Shown here piece after piece: positions 35,423 to 43,485 of a stretch of 64,000 nucleotides of DNA. The notes beneath the pieces were generated by a model that saw only the letters and a program-made list of their open reading frames with translations, did no database searches and was not told where the DNA came from. The position numbers and the translations under genes were made by a program. This stretch comes from Bacteroides sp. (GTDB lineage Bacteria > Bacteroidota > Bacteroidia > Bacteroidales > Bacteroidaceae). The stretch is taken from NCBI GenBank assembly GCA_019416685.1, contig DXWV01000059.1, forward strand, positions 18,234-82,233, written 5' to 3'. Position 1 is the stretch's first letter; every line of letters begins with the position of its first letter.

Positions 35423-37312
35423 TCATTTATAGTTATCGGTTGCTTTGTACTTTTGTTTAGGATGATTGGGAACACCGGGGTAAAGACGTTCGATAGTACC
35501 GTTTGCCAGCATCTTCGGGATAATTTTATTAGAAAGGTATTCAGATTTTCTATTTACCTTAACGGCTATTTCTTCCAGCGATATATATTCCGGAGCTATG
35601 ATTGCAATTTGCGATTCCAGTTCTTTAAAACTAAGTTTGTTTTTGCTTTTAACGGAGCTTCCAACCTTTGGCTCTGAACTTCCAACCTTTGGCTCTGAAC
35701 TTCCAACCTTTGGCTCTGAGCTTCCAACCTTTGGCTCTGAACTTCCAACCTTGCTTTCCGAATTCTTCCTCTTCTCTTCCGGTTCATTAATATGGTATTT
35801 TGTTCCTCTTCCATTTCCTTCAGATATGAGATAATTGTCTTTGCATAAGCATTGTAGCATTCGGGTAATGTCTGAACGGTGCATCGGAACAACGTATTGT
35901 AGCTGGCTGTTAGTAATTGCTTTTTCATGGTAGCAAGTTACTAAGGTGGTAAGTTCATCTTGCGATAAGCTTCCAACCTTATCTCCAAATAATTCTTTTA
36001 GTCTAATGATAGTATCATCCGGTAGCAAACTAACCATCGGTAATGTCAGTTCAACTTTGTCCGGGCGATTATACTCTTCTACGTAGGGACTTTGCCAGTT
36101 GGCTTCCCTCCATCCTTTTATGATTTTGTTGACTCCGCTTCCGGCTTTCTCTGAAAAACCAATAAGCATAAACATTTTCTGTAATGCTTTGTTTCGACAC
36201 ACACTATCTCCTCCCTGGTAGTATTGGGCTTTGCTGATCAGCATTGTTCCGGGATTTTTGAACCGGTATCTGTCTATCCACTGTTCTATGACGATATTTC
36301 CTTCTTCAGAGAAATCGCAGTGAATAAGGGTGTTGATAAAGGCTTCGCGTATAGCAATGTGTGTGGTTGTTTCATCAATTCTTATTCCGTCTTTTATCTG
36401 AAACGGTTTAGAAAGTAATGTGGTCAGTTTGGAGTAGACCCGGCGATAAAATTGGAAAAGGTTCGTTTCCCACGTTCCGTCAGGGCAAATTCTATCTGTC
36501 CATCTGATGCTGGAATCCTCCGTCAGATGCTCTCTGTAATCGGGGAAATAATTGGGGGCACATTCCGGATCGGTAATGCTTTCGGTTTTTCCGAACATGA
36601 GTATACCTGCCAGTGTAAATCCTTCTTCCCGGGTGTGCCGGTCTTTGCGATATGCTTCCAACTTAGTCAGAAACTCCAAATCGTTTAAACTAAGCCATGG
36701 ATGTGTGGGTTTCAGGTTGGCAAAGAGTTGTCTGTACTGGGTCAAGGTTTCGTTGTCTATATCGTCCATGGAATAATTTGCAAGGATTCTTGAATCCCGG
36801 GGATGGCTTTCGTCTGAGTCTGCAATCATTCGTTTGACTTCTGTATCCGTACATTTGTAGTCGCCTTCATTATTGCGCTTGAATGTGTGTCCTCCAAAAG
36901 GGTTTTTGGTTCTGTAAATAGGGCGTTGAATGCGACTGGCACGGGGAACATAAATAATGAGTAACCCTTTGTCTTTGTAACAACCTTCGTACAAGTCGTT
37001 GTCAGAGAGTAGGTTCTCATTGATACAATCCGGATTGTTTACCTGGTTCCAGAAGTCTTTTTTATATTGAATGATTTGTTCTTTGCCAAGTCCTTCGACG
37101 GTGAATTGCTGTTTGTGCTCTTTCACACCCAATACAATTACACCTCCATCTGTATTGGCAAACGAGGAATAAGTATCCCAAAGACTATTGGGAAGTCCGT
37201 CTTTTGCACTTTTAAATTCTAAGTCTACTGCTTCATCCTTCTGTATCAGGGAGTCTATATAATCAGTGAAATCCCATTCCTCCGGATTGCTCAGTATGAT
37301 TGGTCTATCCAT
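35423..37312 (-). CDS. AlbA_2/Schlafen-type ATP-binding protein with a variable tandem-repeat linker
   Basis: A 629-residue protein. N-terminal AlbA_2 (Schlafen-like) domain: DEAVDLEFKSAKDGLP near 27, then FANTDGGVIVLGVKEH near 51. The middle has a histidine-kinase-like ATPase domain (HIAIREAFINTLIHCDFSEEG near 316, KAGSGVNKII near 392). Near residue 515 begins a seven-residue repeat (K-V-G-S-S-E-P) in about four tandem copies, encoded by a 21-bp VNTR, followed by a winged-helix C-terminal part (ISLEEIAVKVNRKSEYLS). Proteins of this family are called ATP-dependent DNA helicase RecG-like or transcriptional regulators; they also occur in some defence islands. It shares a divergent promoter region with the U32 gene and is co-transcribed with dus. 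Role unproven. Confidence 0.85.
   Translation of the reverse strand: MDRPIILSNPEEWDFTDYIDSLIQKDEAVDLEFKSAKDGLPNSLWDTYSSFANTDGGVIVLGVKEHKQQFTVEGLGKEQIIQYKKDFWNQVNNPDCINENLLSDNDLYEGCYKDKGLLIIYVPRASRIQRPIYRTKNPFGGHTFKRNNEGDYKCTDTEVKRMIADSDESHPRDSRILANYSMDDIDNETLTQYRQLFANLKPTHPWLSLNDLEFLTKLEAYRKDRHTREEGFTLAGILMFGKTESITDPECAPNYFPDYREHLTEDSSIRWTDRICPDGTWETNLFQFYRRVYSKLTTLLSKPFQIKDGIRIDETTTHIAIREAFINTLIHCDFSEEGNIVIEQWIDRYRFKNPGTMLISKAQYYQGGDSVCRNKALQKMFMLIGFSEKAGSGVNKIIKGWREANWQSPYVEEYNRPDKVELTLPMVSLLPDDTIIRLKELFGDKVGSLSQDELTTLVTCYHEKAITNSQLQYVVPMHRSDITRMLQCLCKDNYLISEGNGRGTKYHINEPEEKRKNSESKVGSSEPKVGSSEPKVGSSEPKVGSSEPKVGSSVKSKNKLSFKELESQIAIIAPEYISLEEIAVKVNRKSEYLSNKIIPKMLANGTIERLYPGVPNHPKQKYKATDNYK
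35658..35752. repeat. 21-bp in-frame VNTR (four full copies plus a partial)
   Basis: Unit CTTCCAACCTTTGGCTCTGA-A begins at 35658, 35679, 35700 and 35721, with a partial unit at 35742-35752. Copies differ by at most a base or two. On the minus strand it codes for the KVGSSEP repeat. Near-identity of copies implies recent change in copy number. Confidence 0.95.
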
Positions 37313-37345
37313 GTCTTCGTTCTTCTTTATTCTGTCATCGACTGC

Positions 37346-37353
37346 AAAAGTAC
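37346..37353 (-). promoter_or_regulatory. -7 box TACTTTTG for the AlbA_2-dus operon
   Basis: CAAAAGTA on the plus strand, 33 bases upstream of the start at 37312. It lies only about 12 bases from the divergent box at 37366-37373. Confidence 0.7.
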
Positions 37354-37365
37354 GGAAAAAAGGTT

Positions 37366-37373
37366 ACCTTTGC
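37366..37373 (+). promoter_or_regulatory. -7 box TACCTTTG for the U32 gene
   Basis: Exact TAnnTTTG match, 22 bases before the ATG at 37396. Overlapping divergent promoters with the AlbA_2 gene. Confidence 0.7.
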
Positions 37374-37395
37374 ATCATAATTTGTTTATTACTGT

Positions 37396-38661
37396 ATGAA
37401 TCACTTTATGAATGATTTTGAGATAATGGCTCCTGTTGGTTCCCGTGAATCACTTGCAGCAGCCATTCAGGGAGGGGCCGATTCTATTTATTTTGGTATT
37501 GCAAACCTGAATATGCGTGCCCGTTCGGCCAATACATTTACCATTGACGATCTGCGCGAAATAGCCCGGACCTGTGATGAGCATGGGATGAAGAGCTATC
37601 TGACGGTGAATACGATCATCTATGATAATGATCTGGAGTTGATGCGCACTATCGTTGACGCGGCGAAAGAAGCCGGCATTTCGGCTGTGATTGCTGCCGA
37701 TGTGGCGGTGATGAGTTACGCCCGCCGGATCGGGCAGGAGGTGCATCTTTCTACCCAACTGAATATATCCAACATAGAGGCTTTGAGATTCTATGCCCAG
37801 TTTGCCGATGTGGTAGTGCTTGCCCGCGAATTGAACTTAGAGCAGGTGGCAGAGATTTATCGTCATATCGTAGAAGAGAATATATGTGGCCCTTCGGGCG
37901 AACAGATTCGTATTGAAATGTTCTGTCACGGTGCCTTGTGTATGGCTGTCTCCGGTAAGTGTTATCTTTCGTTGCATGAGATGAACAGTTCTGCCAATCG
38001 TGGTGCCTGTATGCAGGTGTGCCGCCGTTCTTATACGGTGCGGGATAAAGAGACGGATGTAGAGCTGGACGTTGATAATCAGTATATAATGTCACCCAAA
38101 GACCTGAAGACGATTCATTTTATGAATAAGATGATGGATGCCGGTGTACGGGTGTTCAAGATAGAAGGCCGTGCCCGCGGTCCTGAGTATGTGCGTACCG
38201 TGGTGGAGTGTTATAAAGAGGCTATCAAGGCTTATCTGGACAATACTTTCACTGACGAGAAAGTGGCTGCCTGGGACGAACGCCTGAAGAGTGTGTTCAA
38301 TCGTGGCTTCTGGGATGGATACTATTTGGGACAGCGTTTGGGAGAGTGGACTAAGAACTATGGTTCGGCAGCTACAGAACGTAAGATCTACGTAGGCAAA
38401 GGAATCCGTTATTTTAGTAATATCGGTGTTGCCGAGTTTCTTGTAGAAGCAGCCGAATTGAATGTAGGTGATAAGTTACTGGTAACCGGACCTACCACCG
38501 GAGCCTTGTTTGCTACCCTCGGAGAGGCACGTGTTGATCTTGAACCGGTTCAAAGTGTAAAGAAGGGAGAACGTTTCTCCATGAAACTCGATAAGATACG
38601 TCCGAGTGACAAGCTCTACAAACTGGTTTCTGTGGATGAACTGAAGAAGGTTATAAAGTGA
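37396..38661 (+). CDS. U32 peptidase-family protein (possible tRNA/rRNA hydroxylation factor)
   Basis: A 421-residue protein of the U32 family. It has IMAPVGSRESLAAAIQGGADSIYFGI near 10, EVHLSTQLNISN near 115 and the cysteine cluster MFCHGALCMAVSGKCYLSLHEMNSSANRGACMQVCRRSY near 174 (shown here only by its ends: CHGALC and GACMQVC). In studied members the cysteines hold an iron-sulfur cluster, and several of them, such as TrhP (YegQ) and RlhA, are needed for hydroxylation of tRNA or rRNA bases; the old name is collagenase. Which of the two applies cannot be told. A second ATG at 37408 (MNDFEIMAPVG) is an alternative start. The thioesterase and dprA follow after a repeat-filled gap. Confidence 0.9.
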   Translation: MNHFMNDFEIMAPVGSRESLAAAIQGGADSIYFGIANLNMRARSANTFTIDDLREIARTCDEHGMKSYLTVNTIIYDNDLELMRTIVDAAKEAGISAVIAADVAVMSYARRIGQEVHLSTQLNISNIEALRFYAQFADVVVLARELNLEQVAEIYRHIVEENICGPSGEQIRIEMFCHGALCMAVSGKCYLSLHEMNSSANRGACMQVCRRSYTVRDKETDVELDVDNQYIMSPKDLKTIHFMNKMMDAGVRVFKIEGRARGPEYVRTVVECYKEAIKAYLDNTFTDEKVAAWDERLKSVFNRGFWDGYYLGQRLGEWTKNYGSAATERKIYVGKGIRYFSNIGVAEFLVEAAELNVGDKLLVTGPTTGALFATLGEARVDLEPVQSVKKGERFSMKLDKIRPSDKLYKLVSVDELKKVIK

Positions 38662-38820
38662 TAATGTTATAAAGTGGTAAGGTTATAATGTTATAGAGTT
38701 ATAAAGCTATAACCTCCATATCTTTCTCTGTCTCCATTACCTTATAACCTTATAACTTTACCACCCTATAACCTTATAACCTTACCACTTTATAACCCTA
38801 TAATTTTACAACTTTATAAC
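38662..38820. repeat. TTATAA-rich inverted-repeat gap
   Basis: The complete gap between two same-strand genes is made of GTTATAAAG(TG)GTAA-type units on the left and their complements on the right, with a small spacer around 38715-38740. It is related to the gap at 16797-16955. Confidence 0.85.
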
Positions 38821-39222
38821 ATGAATTATATTTACGAGCTGGAGATGAAGGTACGCGATTATGAATGCGACCTGCAAGGCATTGTCAACAATGCCAATTA
38901 TCAACACTATCTGGAACATACGCGTCATGAATTCCTTTCTTCTGTGGGTGTCAGTTTTGCTGCATTGCATGAACAGGGGGTCGATCCGGTTGTTGCCCGT
39001 ATCAATATGGCTTTTAAAACTCCATTGAAGAGTGGAGACGAATTTGTCTCCAAACTCTATATGAAAAAAGAGGGTATCAAGTACGTATTCTATCAGGATA
39101 TCTTCCGGAAGAGTGATAACAAAATAGTGGTAAAGTCAACCGTTGAAACCGTATGTGTCGTTAACGGACGTTTGAGTGATAGTGAACTGTTCGACAGTGT
39201 CTTTGCTCCCTACTTGCAATGA
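38821..39222 (+). CDS. 4-hydroxybenzoyl-CoA thioesterase family protein (acyl-CoA thioesterase)
   Basis: A 133-residue hotdog-fold protein of the YbgC/FcbC type. The catalytic aspartate is Asp17 in CDLQGIVNNANYQHYLEHTR, and the following helix carries the standard H-x-R. Members release fatty acids from acyl-CoA or acyl-ACP and are found with Tol-Pal or in lipid pathways. Its stop overlaps the start of dprA by four bases (ATGA), so the two are translationally coupled. Physiological substrate unknown. Confidence 0.9.
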   Translation: MNYIYELEMKVRDYECDLQGIVNNANYQHYLEHTRHEFLSSVGVSFAALHEQGVDPVVARINMAFKTPLKSGDEFVSKLYMKKEGIKYVFYQDIFRKSDNKIVVKSTVETVCVVNGRLSDSELFDSVFAPYLQ

Positions 39223-40340
39223 GTAGCCGCGAAGAGTGCATTTGTAGCATTGCCCTGACACAGGTTCCGGGCATTGGACATATTTGGGCAAAGAAGCTGG
39301 TGGATGGTATTGGAAGTGCTGCTGACGTTTTTCGTTTTCGGCAGGAACTTCCCGAACGTCTGCCGGGAGTAAACAGCCGCGTGGTGGAAGCATTGGACTG
39401 TCCGCAGTTATTGGTACGTGCCGGAGAGGAGTATGAATTTGCTGAAAAGAACCATATTCGATGTCTTACTTTGGCGGATGAATATTATCCGTCTCGCCTT
39501 CGTGAATGTGATGATGCTCCTATTGCTCTTTTCTTCAAAGGAAATGCCGGTTTGAATGCGCTTCGCGTTATTAATATGGTAGGTACCCGCAATGCTACTG
39601 ACTATGGCAAACAACTTTGTGCTTCTTTTCTTCGCGATTTGAAGATACTCTGTCCGGATGTACTTGTTGTAAGCGGTCTGGCTTATGGCATTGATATTCA
39701 TGCACACCGTGCGGCCCTTGCCAACAGCCTTCCTACCGTTGGCGTATTGGCGCATGGACTTGATCGTATTTATCCTTCCGTCCATCGGAAAACTGCTGTT
39801 GACATGTTGCAGCAAGGCGGTTTACTGACCGAGTTTCTTACCGGGACCAATCCCGACAAGCATAATTTTATAAGCCGTAATCGTATTGTAGCAGGTATGG
39901 CAGATGCTACGATTGTCGTGGAGTCTGCTGCTAAAGGCGGTTCACTGATCACTGCCGATATTGCCGGAAGTTACCATCGCGACTGTTTTGCTTTTCCCGG
40001 ACGTACGATGGATGCCTCTTCTATCGGTTGTAATCAGTTGATTCGTGACAATAAAGCAGCTCTTCTTTTGTCTGCCGAAGATTTTGTGAAAGCCATGTGC
40101 TGGGATGCTTCTTCACAGCCCCGGAAAGCGGAGAATGTTCAGCGGAATCTCTTCCCGGAATTATCAGAAGATGAACAGCGGATTGTCTCTCTTCTGGAAG
40201 CACAGGGGACTTTGCAGATCAATACATTGGTAGTTGAAGCCGACATTGCTGTACATAAAATGAATGCTATCTTGTTTGAACTTGAAATGAAGGGGGTGGT
40301 ACGGGTATTGGCAGGCGGAATGTATCAGTTACTTCAATAA
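39219..40340 (+). CDS. dprA: DNA-processing protein DprA (Smf)
   Basis: A 373-residue single-strand DNA-binding protein that loads RecA on incoming DNA in natural transformation. N-terminal helix-hairpin-helix-like region (VPGIGHIWAKKLVDGIG), then the Rossmann-type core: NMVGTRNATDYG near 111, VVSGLAYGIDIHAHRA near 146, GVLAHGLDRIYPSVHR near 171, ISRNRIVAGMADATIVVESAAKGGSLITADIA near 208 (reported by its ends), and FAFPGRTMD. The C-terminal about 60 residues form a winged-helix (DML1-like) domain. Overlaps the thioesterase by four bases. Bacteroides is not known for strong transformation, so the role may be more general recombination. Confidence 0.95.
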   Translation: MSSREECICSIALTQVPGIGHIWAKKLVDGIGSAADVFRFRQELPERLPGVNSRVVEALDCPQLLVRAGEEYEFAEKNHIRCLTLADEYYPSRLRECDDAPIALFFKGNAGLNALRVINMVGTRNATDYGKQLCASFLRDLKILCPDVLVVSGLAYGIDIHAHRAALANSLPTVGVLAHGLDRIYPSVHRKTAVDMLQQGGLLTEFLTGTNPDKHNFISRNRIVAGMADATIVVESAAKGGSLITADIAGSYHRDCFAFPGRTMDASSIGCNQLIRDNKAALLLSAEDFVKAMCWDASSQPRKAENVQRNLFPELSEDEQRIVSLLEAQGTLQINTLVVEADIAVHKMNAILFELEMKGVVRVLAGGMYQLLQ

Positions 40341-40354
40341 TAGGCATAAAAAAA

Positions 40355-40372
40355 GGAGCAACGCCTTGCTCC
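40355..40372. terminator. Hairpin GGAGCAA-CGCC-TTGCTCC
   Basis: 7-bp perfect stem, 14 bases after the dprA stop. The adjacent run of A on the plus strand (40348-40354) is a T-run on the minus strand, so it would terminate a transcript from the right rather than dprA; dprA itself lacks a plus-strand T-run. Confidence 0.5.
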
Positions 40373-40400
40373 AACCTTTGTTAACCTTAAATCTAATACT

Positions 40401-40427
40401 ATGAAAAAAATCACGATACAAATGTAA
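40401..40427 (+). CDS. Putative 8-codon leader peptide
   Basis: ATG AAA AAA ATC ACG ATA CAA ATG TAA encodes MKKITIQM. It follows the hairpin at 40355-40372 and a CTTAAATCTAATACT segment. It looks like a typical Bacteroides leader element, but no structural gene follows close by, so it may be only part of a dispersed repeat. Confidence 0.25.
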   Translation: MKKITIQM

Positions 40428-40696
40428 GGCTTCCACTCTATTCCTCCAAATATTTCTTTCAATATTGGTTCTCTTTTAAATTCTTTCACGGTTTTTCACT
40501 GTTATCGTACACAATCCTGTTTGAGAGGGGATGTGGAGGATTGCATGATGCATAAAACTGCGTGAGTCTGCTATCAAATCCGGCCTACCTTTTCGCGTTG
40601 GAAGTATCTGAGAGTAGCATCGTTATCATTACCCGGTGATGTTCACTGTTTGAGTCGGTGAGGAACATGTTCTTGGTCGGTGTGTGAGTATGTTTT

Positions 40697-40777
40697 ACAT
40701 GTACATGTAAAGCAGTATGACATGTACATGTGGAGCAGTACAACATGTGCATGTGGAGCAGTGAAACATGTACATGT
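40697..40777. repeat. Four 23-bp tandem repeats with palindromic ACATGTACATGT core
   Basis: Cores begin at 40697, 40720, 40743 and 40766, each exactly 23 bases apart (the third has ACATGTGCATGT). Linkers of the type rrAGCAGTnnn separate the first three. Each core is a perfect or near-perfect palindrome. Confidence 0.9.
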
Positions 40778-41114
40778 AAAACAACGTTGCATATCGGAGG
40801 TCCATACGTTACTCTACGAGATAAGGTTTTATCCATACCGGGGAAGGCAGGGGCAGTAGTAACAAATGCTGTTATTATCAGATGAAACACGGACTTATGC
40901 GGATTTTTGCAGAATGACCGACGATTGTTGTTGGTATCCCTCTGCTTTCTGTGAAAATTAGTGCTAACTTGCATTACAATAATCCTCATTGCCTGTCATA
41001 CTTCCCCGCGTTGGAAGTACTCCGGAGTTGCAAATATCTGTCAATCATTTCACTGTATGAGACATTCTTTCTCAGATTTAGTATTGATTCTGCCTTATTC
41101 TGGAATCTCTTTTC

Positions 41115-41122
41115 TATATTTG
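41115..41122 (+). promoter_or_regulatory. -7 box TATATTTG before the DUF3575 gene
   Basis: Exact TAnnTTTG match 21 bases before the ATG at 41144. Confidence 0.7.
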
Positions 41123-41143
41123 CTACCTGTTTAATATGTTGTT

Positions 41144-42391
41144 ATGAAAAGCCGTATCTACATCATATCTATTTTAGGGCTACTTCTTATGATACCTGGG
41201 GCAAACTATGCTCTGGGAGCTGATTCTATTGTAAAGAAGGATACGGTGAGAAGTAGTTATATTTATTTCCCTTTCAATCAAGATGAGATAGATCCCGGTT
41301 ATTTGGATAATAGTGAAACGATTGCTGGCCTTGATGCTCTTTTTGCCGATTCTTTAGGAACAGCATTTCCCGATTCTTTGATAATAACTTCATTAATAGT
41401 GCCGGAGGGTAGTTTGAAGTTCAATGTCTGGCTGGCTGCACGGCGTGCTGAAGCGGTGAGAGATTATATAAACGAACGTTATCCCGGTCTTCGCACTAAG
41501 TTTGTACTTTGTCGTAAGGAGACGGATTGGATGGATTGGCGTACTCTGATAGCATCTGATCCGGGAGTTCCTGATCAGGAAGATGTATTACGTCTGATAG
41601 ACTATCATCATTATGACCCGGCAAAGTGTGAAAGGCTTTTGCAATATCTTAACGGCAAGAAACCCTATACATATATTCAGAAATCAATCTTACCTCGCTT
41701 ACACCGGACGGAGATACAGGTGAGTTGGAATTATGCCGATTTGGTAGCTCCGTTGAACGGGATAGAACCTGTGTCTGGTTTTGCATCAACTACCGGACAA
41801 TCTTCTCCGATCCTTTCGGCAGAATTTATAGAACCGGAAGAGGTCGGATCGGTTTTAATTGCTCCGAAGAAGCGGAAGACGATTCTTGCATTAAAGAATA
41901 ATCTGCTTTATGACATTGCTTTAGCCCCGAATCTTGAGTTGGAGATACCCTTGGGGCGTCGTTGGTCTGTGAATGCCGAGTATAAATGCCCCTGGTGGTT
42001 GAATAATGAGCGTAATTTCTGTTATCAGTTAGCATCCGGCGGCATTGAAGGACGTTGTTGGCTGGGCAATCGCCGTATGCGAGATGCTCTGATCGGACAT
42101 TTCTTCGGATTGTATGCCGAAGGAGGCAATTATGACTTTCAGTTTGGTGAAACAACTGGTTATCGGGGGAAGTATTATGCTGCCGGGGGGCTTAGCTATG
42201 GATATACCCGGCGTATAGCCCGCCATTTTTCATTGGAGTTCAGCCTGGGAGTAGGCTGTCTGGCTACTGACTTTCATACTTACTCTTCAGACCAGGGAGA
42301 ACTTACCTGGAAAAATACACGTCGTATTGTCTACATCGGACCGACGAAAGTGAAATTCTCTTTAGTGTGGCTCATCAATGTAAAACGATAG
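41144..42391 (+). CDS. DUF3575 domain protein with OmpA-like N-terminal part
   Basis: A 415-residue secreted protein with signal peptide (residues 1-25). Residues about 30-190 contain an OmpA-like peptidoglycan-binding-type pattern (SYIYFPFNQDEIDP, then LAARRAEAVRDYINERYPGL). Residues about 245-413 form the DUF3575 part, a predicted outer-membrane beta-barrel (LKNNLLYDIALAPNLELEIPLGRRWSVNAEY, and others, ending KVKFSLVWLIN with an aromatic-type last strand). Genes of this type stand before fimbrillin genes in Bacteroides and are thought to take part in anchoring or assembly of pili. The fimbrial gene at 42534 follows after 142 bases with its own promoter. Confidence 0.8.
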   Translation: MKSRIYIISILGLLLMIPGANYALGADSIVKKDTVRSSYIYFPFNQDEIDPGYLDNSETIAGLDALFADSLGTAFPDSLIITSLIVPEGSLKFNVWLAARRAEAVRDYINERYPGLRTKFVLCRKETDWMDWRTLIASDPGVPDQEDVLRLIDYHHYDPAKCERLLQYLNGKKPYTYIQKSILPRLHRTEIQVSWNYADLVAPLNGIEPVSGFASTTGQSSPILSAEFIEPEEVGSVLIAPKKRKTILALKNNLLYDIALAPNLELEIPLGRRWSVNAEYKCPWWLNNERNFCYQLASGGIEGRCWLGNRRMRDALIGHFFGLYAEGGNYDFQFGETTGYRGKYYAAGGLSYGYTRRIARHFSLEFSLGVGCLATDFHTYSSDQGELTWKNTRRIVYIGPTKVKFSLVWLINVKR

Positions 42392-42504
42392 AAAATCAGT
42401 AACCGAAAAGCTTCAAACTTGCAAAAAACTTCCAATCGTTTCACGAACCCTTCCAAGGCTCTAAAATAGTTGCTTAAGCATTGTTTAAGTTCATTTTCAT
42501 CTTC

Positions 42505-42512
42505 TATATTTG
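42505..42512 (+). promoter_or_regulatory. -7 box TATATTTG before the DUF5119/Mfa2-like gene
   Basis: Exact TAnnTTTG match 22 bases before the ATG at 42534. It overlaps the longer in-frame start at 42510, which is thus rejected. Confidence 0.7.
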
Positions 42513-42533
42513 CTGTATCAAAAGAAACAGAAG

Positions 42534-43442
42534 ATGGAAAAAGTAAGAAAATCTTCTTCATGGAAAGTGCTGTGTTTTGTGCTGTGTGAAGGAATAATCC
42601 TGTTACTTTCATCTTGTTCTTTTCGCCCTATTGAAGATGATGTTCAGAGTGTGCCCAATGGTACGGTTCATGTCAAAGTCAATTGGGGGAGATATAGTAA
42701 ACCGGGAGGAGAATGGTTAGTGTTTTATCCGGAGAGTCGTTCTTTGAAACCTTTTTCAAGAGAAGTTGGTGATGATGTTTATATCGATGATTTATTGCCC
42801 GGCAAATATAAACTGTTGTTGCTTAGTATGAACAAAGCAGATCCTAAAGTGAAGTTCAGTAATATGGATAGAGCGGAGGATGGAGCGATAGAGTTACTGG
42901 AACCGGGAGCGAATGGCGATATAGTGCATCCGGAAATGATATTTTCTTCCGTAGCAGAGTTTAATGTCACAGAAACGAACGGACCACTGGTGGTACTTTC
43001 ACCTTATCCTTTGGTATTGAAAGCCTGTTTTGAGATGCCGACAAATAAGAAAGTGAAACTTGCTAAGGCACATCTTATTGGAATTATCAATTCACTGAAG
43101 TTATTCACGATGGAAACTACTACTTATATTACCTCCGAACGCTACCTTGATTTGATGCCGGTATATAAGGAGGACAGAGTTTGTTTTGAAGGAAAAATGT
43201 TGTTGCCTCTCCTGTATGAAATCAGTACTACAAGAGCTGATACGGGAGGAAAAACGATCTTGGAAATGAGTTTTATTTATGAGGATGAAGAAAAGGAGAC
43301 GATAACGACAGATATCACTCAGGTTATAAAAGAGGTGCAAGTTGAAGCACCTGTAGAGGTGACGTTCAACTTATTGAAAATAGGCACGACTGCTACAGTA
43401 GTTAGTTGGGTGATAGAAACAGGAAATGGTAGTGTGATATAA
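42534..43442 (+). CDS. DUF5119/Mfa2-like fimbrial anchor lipoprotein
   Basis: A 302-residue lipoprotein (start at 42534; lipobox LLLSSC, Cys near 27). The first beta-sandwich (GTVHVKVNWGRYSKPGGEWLVFYPES) is typical of the DUF5119 and FimB/Mfa2 group, which anchor type V pili of Bacteroidia in the outer membrane and limit their length. The second beta-sandwich covers about residues 160-300, ending SWVIETGNGSV. No disulfide or catalytic motif. It lies between DUF3575 and two fimbrillin genes, so an anchor or minor tip role is likely. Confidence 0.78.
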   Translation: MEKVRKSSSWKVLCFVLCEGIILLLSSCSFRPIEDDVQSVPNGTVHVKVNWGRYSKPGGEWLVFYPESRSLKPFSREVGDDVYIDDLLPGKYKLLLLSMNKADPKVKFSNMDRAEDGAIELLEPGANGDIVHPEMIFSSVAEFNVTETNGPLVVLSPYPLVLKACFEMPTNKKVKLAKAHLIGIINSLKLFTMETTTYITSERYLDLMPVYKEDRVCFEGKMLLPLLYEISTTRADTGGKTILEMSFIYEDEEKETITTDITQVIKEVQVEAPVEVTFNLLKIGTTATVVSWVIETGNGSVI

Positions 43443-43485
43443 GAAACAAATAAAACAATAATATAAACTTTTAAAGACAAGAAGT

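Larger units (their letters stand above)
40341..41143 (+). other. Intergenic region with leader-like element and tandem repeats
   Basis: 803 bases without a convincing gene. It contains a hairpin and a tiny ORF near 40355-40427, four 23-bp repeats at 40697-40777 and a diverged dispersed repeat near 40881-40915. The -7 box for the DUF3575 gene is at 41115-41122. Two segments starting GCGTTGGAAGTA (40593 and 41010) are partial direct repeats. Confidence 0.75.

Noticed and set aside
34348..35475. Longer starts for dus (35475), LPP20 gene (34374), PEGA gene (32175), LRR gene (28099)
   Set aside because: They overlap neighbours or promoter boxes, and the inner ATG gives a normal signal peptide or family N terminus.
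35596..35928. Frame on the minus strand with LEVQSQR repeats
   Set aside because: It is the same 21-bp repeat read in a different frame inside the AlbA_2 gene.
40697..40777. CRISPR array
   Set aside because: Units are 23 bases with no spacers of normal length; the linkers are nearly identical. No cas gene is near.
40585..40989. A 134-codon minus-strand frame across the 23-bp repeats
   Set aside because: The protein would be dominated by repeat-derived histidine-rich segments (LHVHV, HMHM, CTCHT). It has no signal, no family resemblance and no promoter; it arises from the palindromic repeat.
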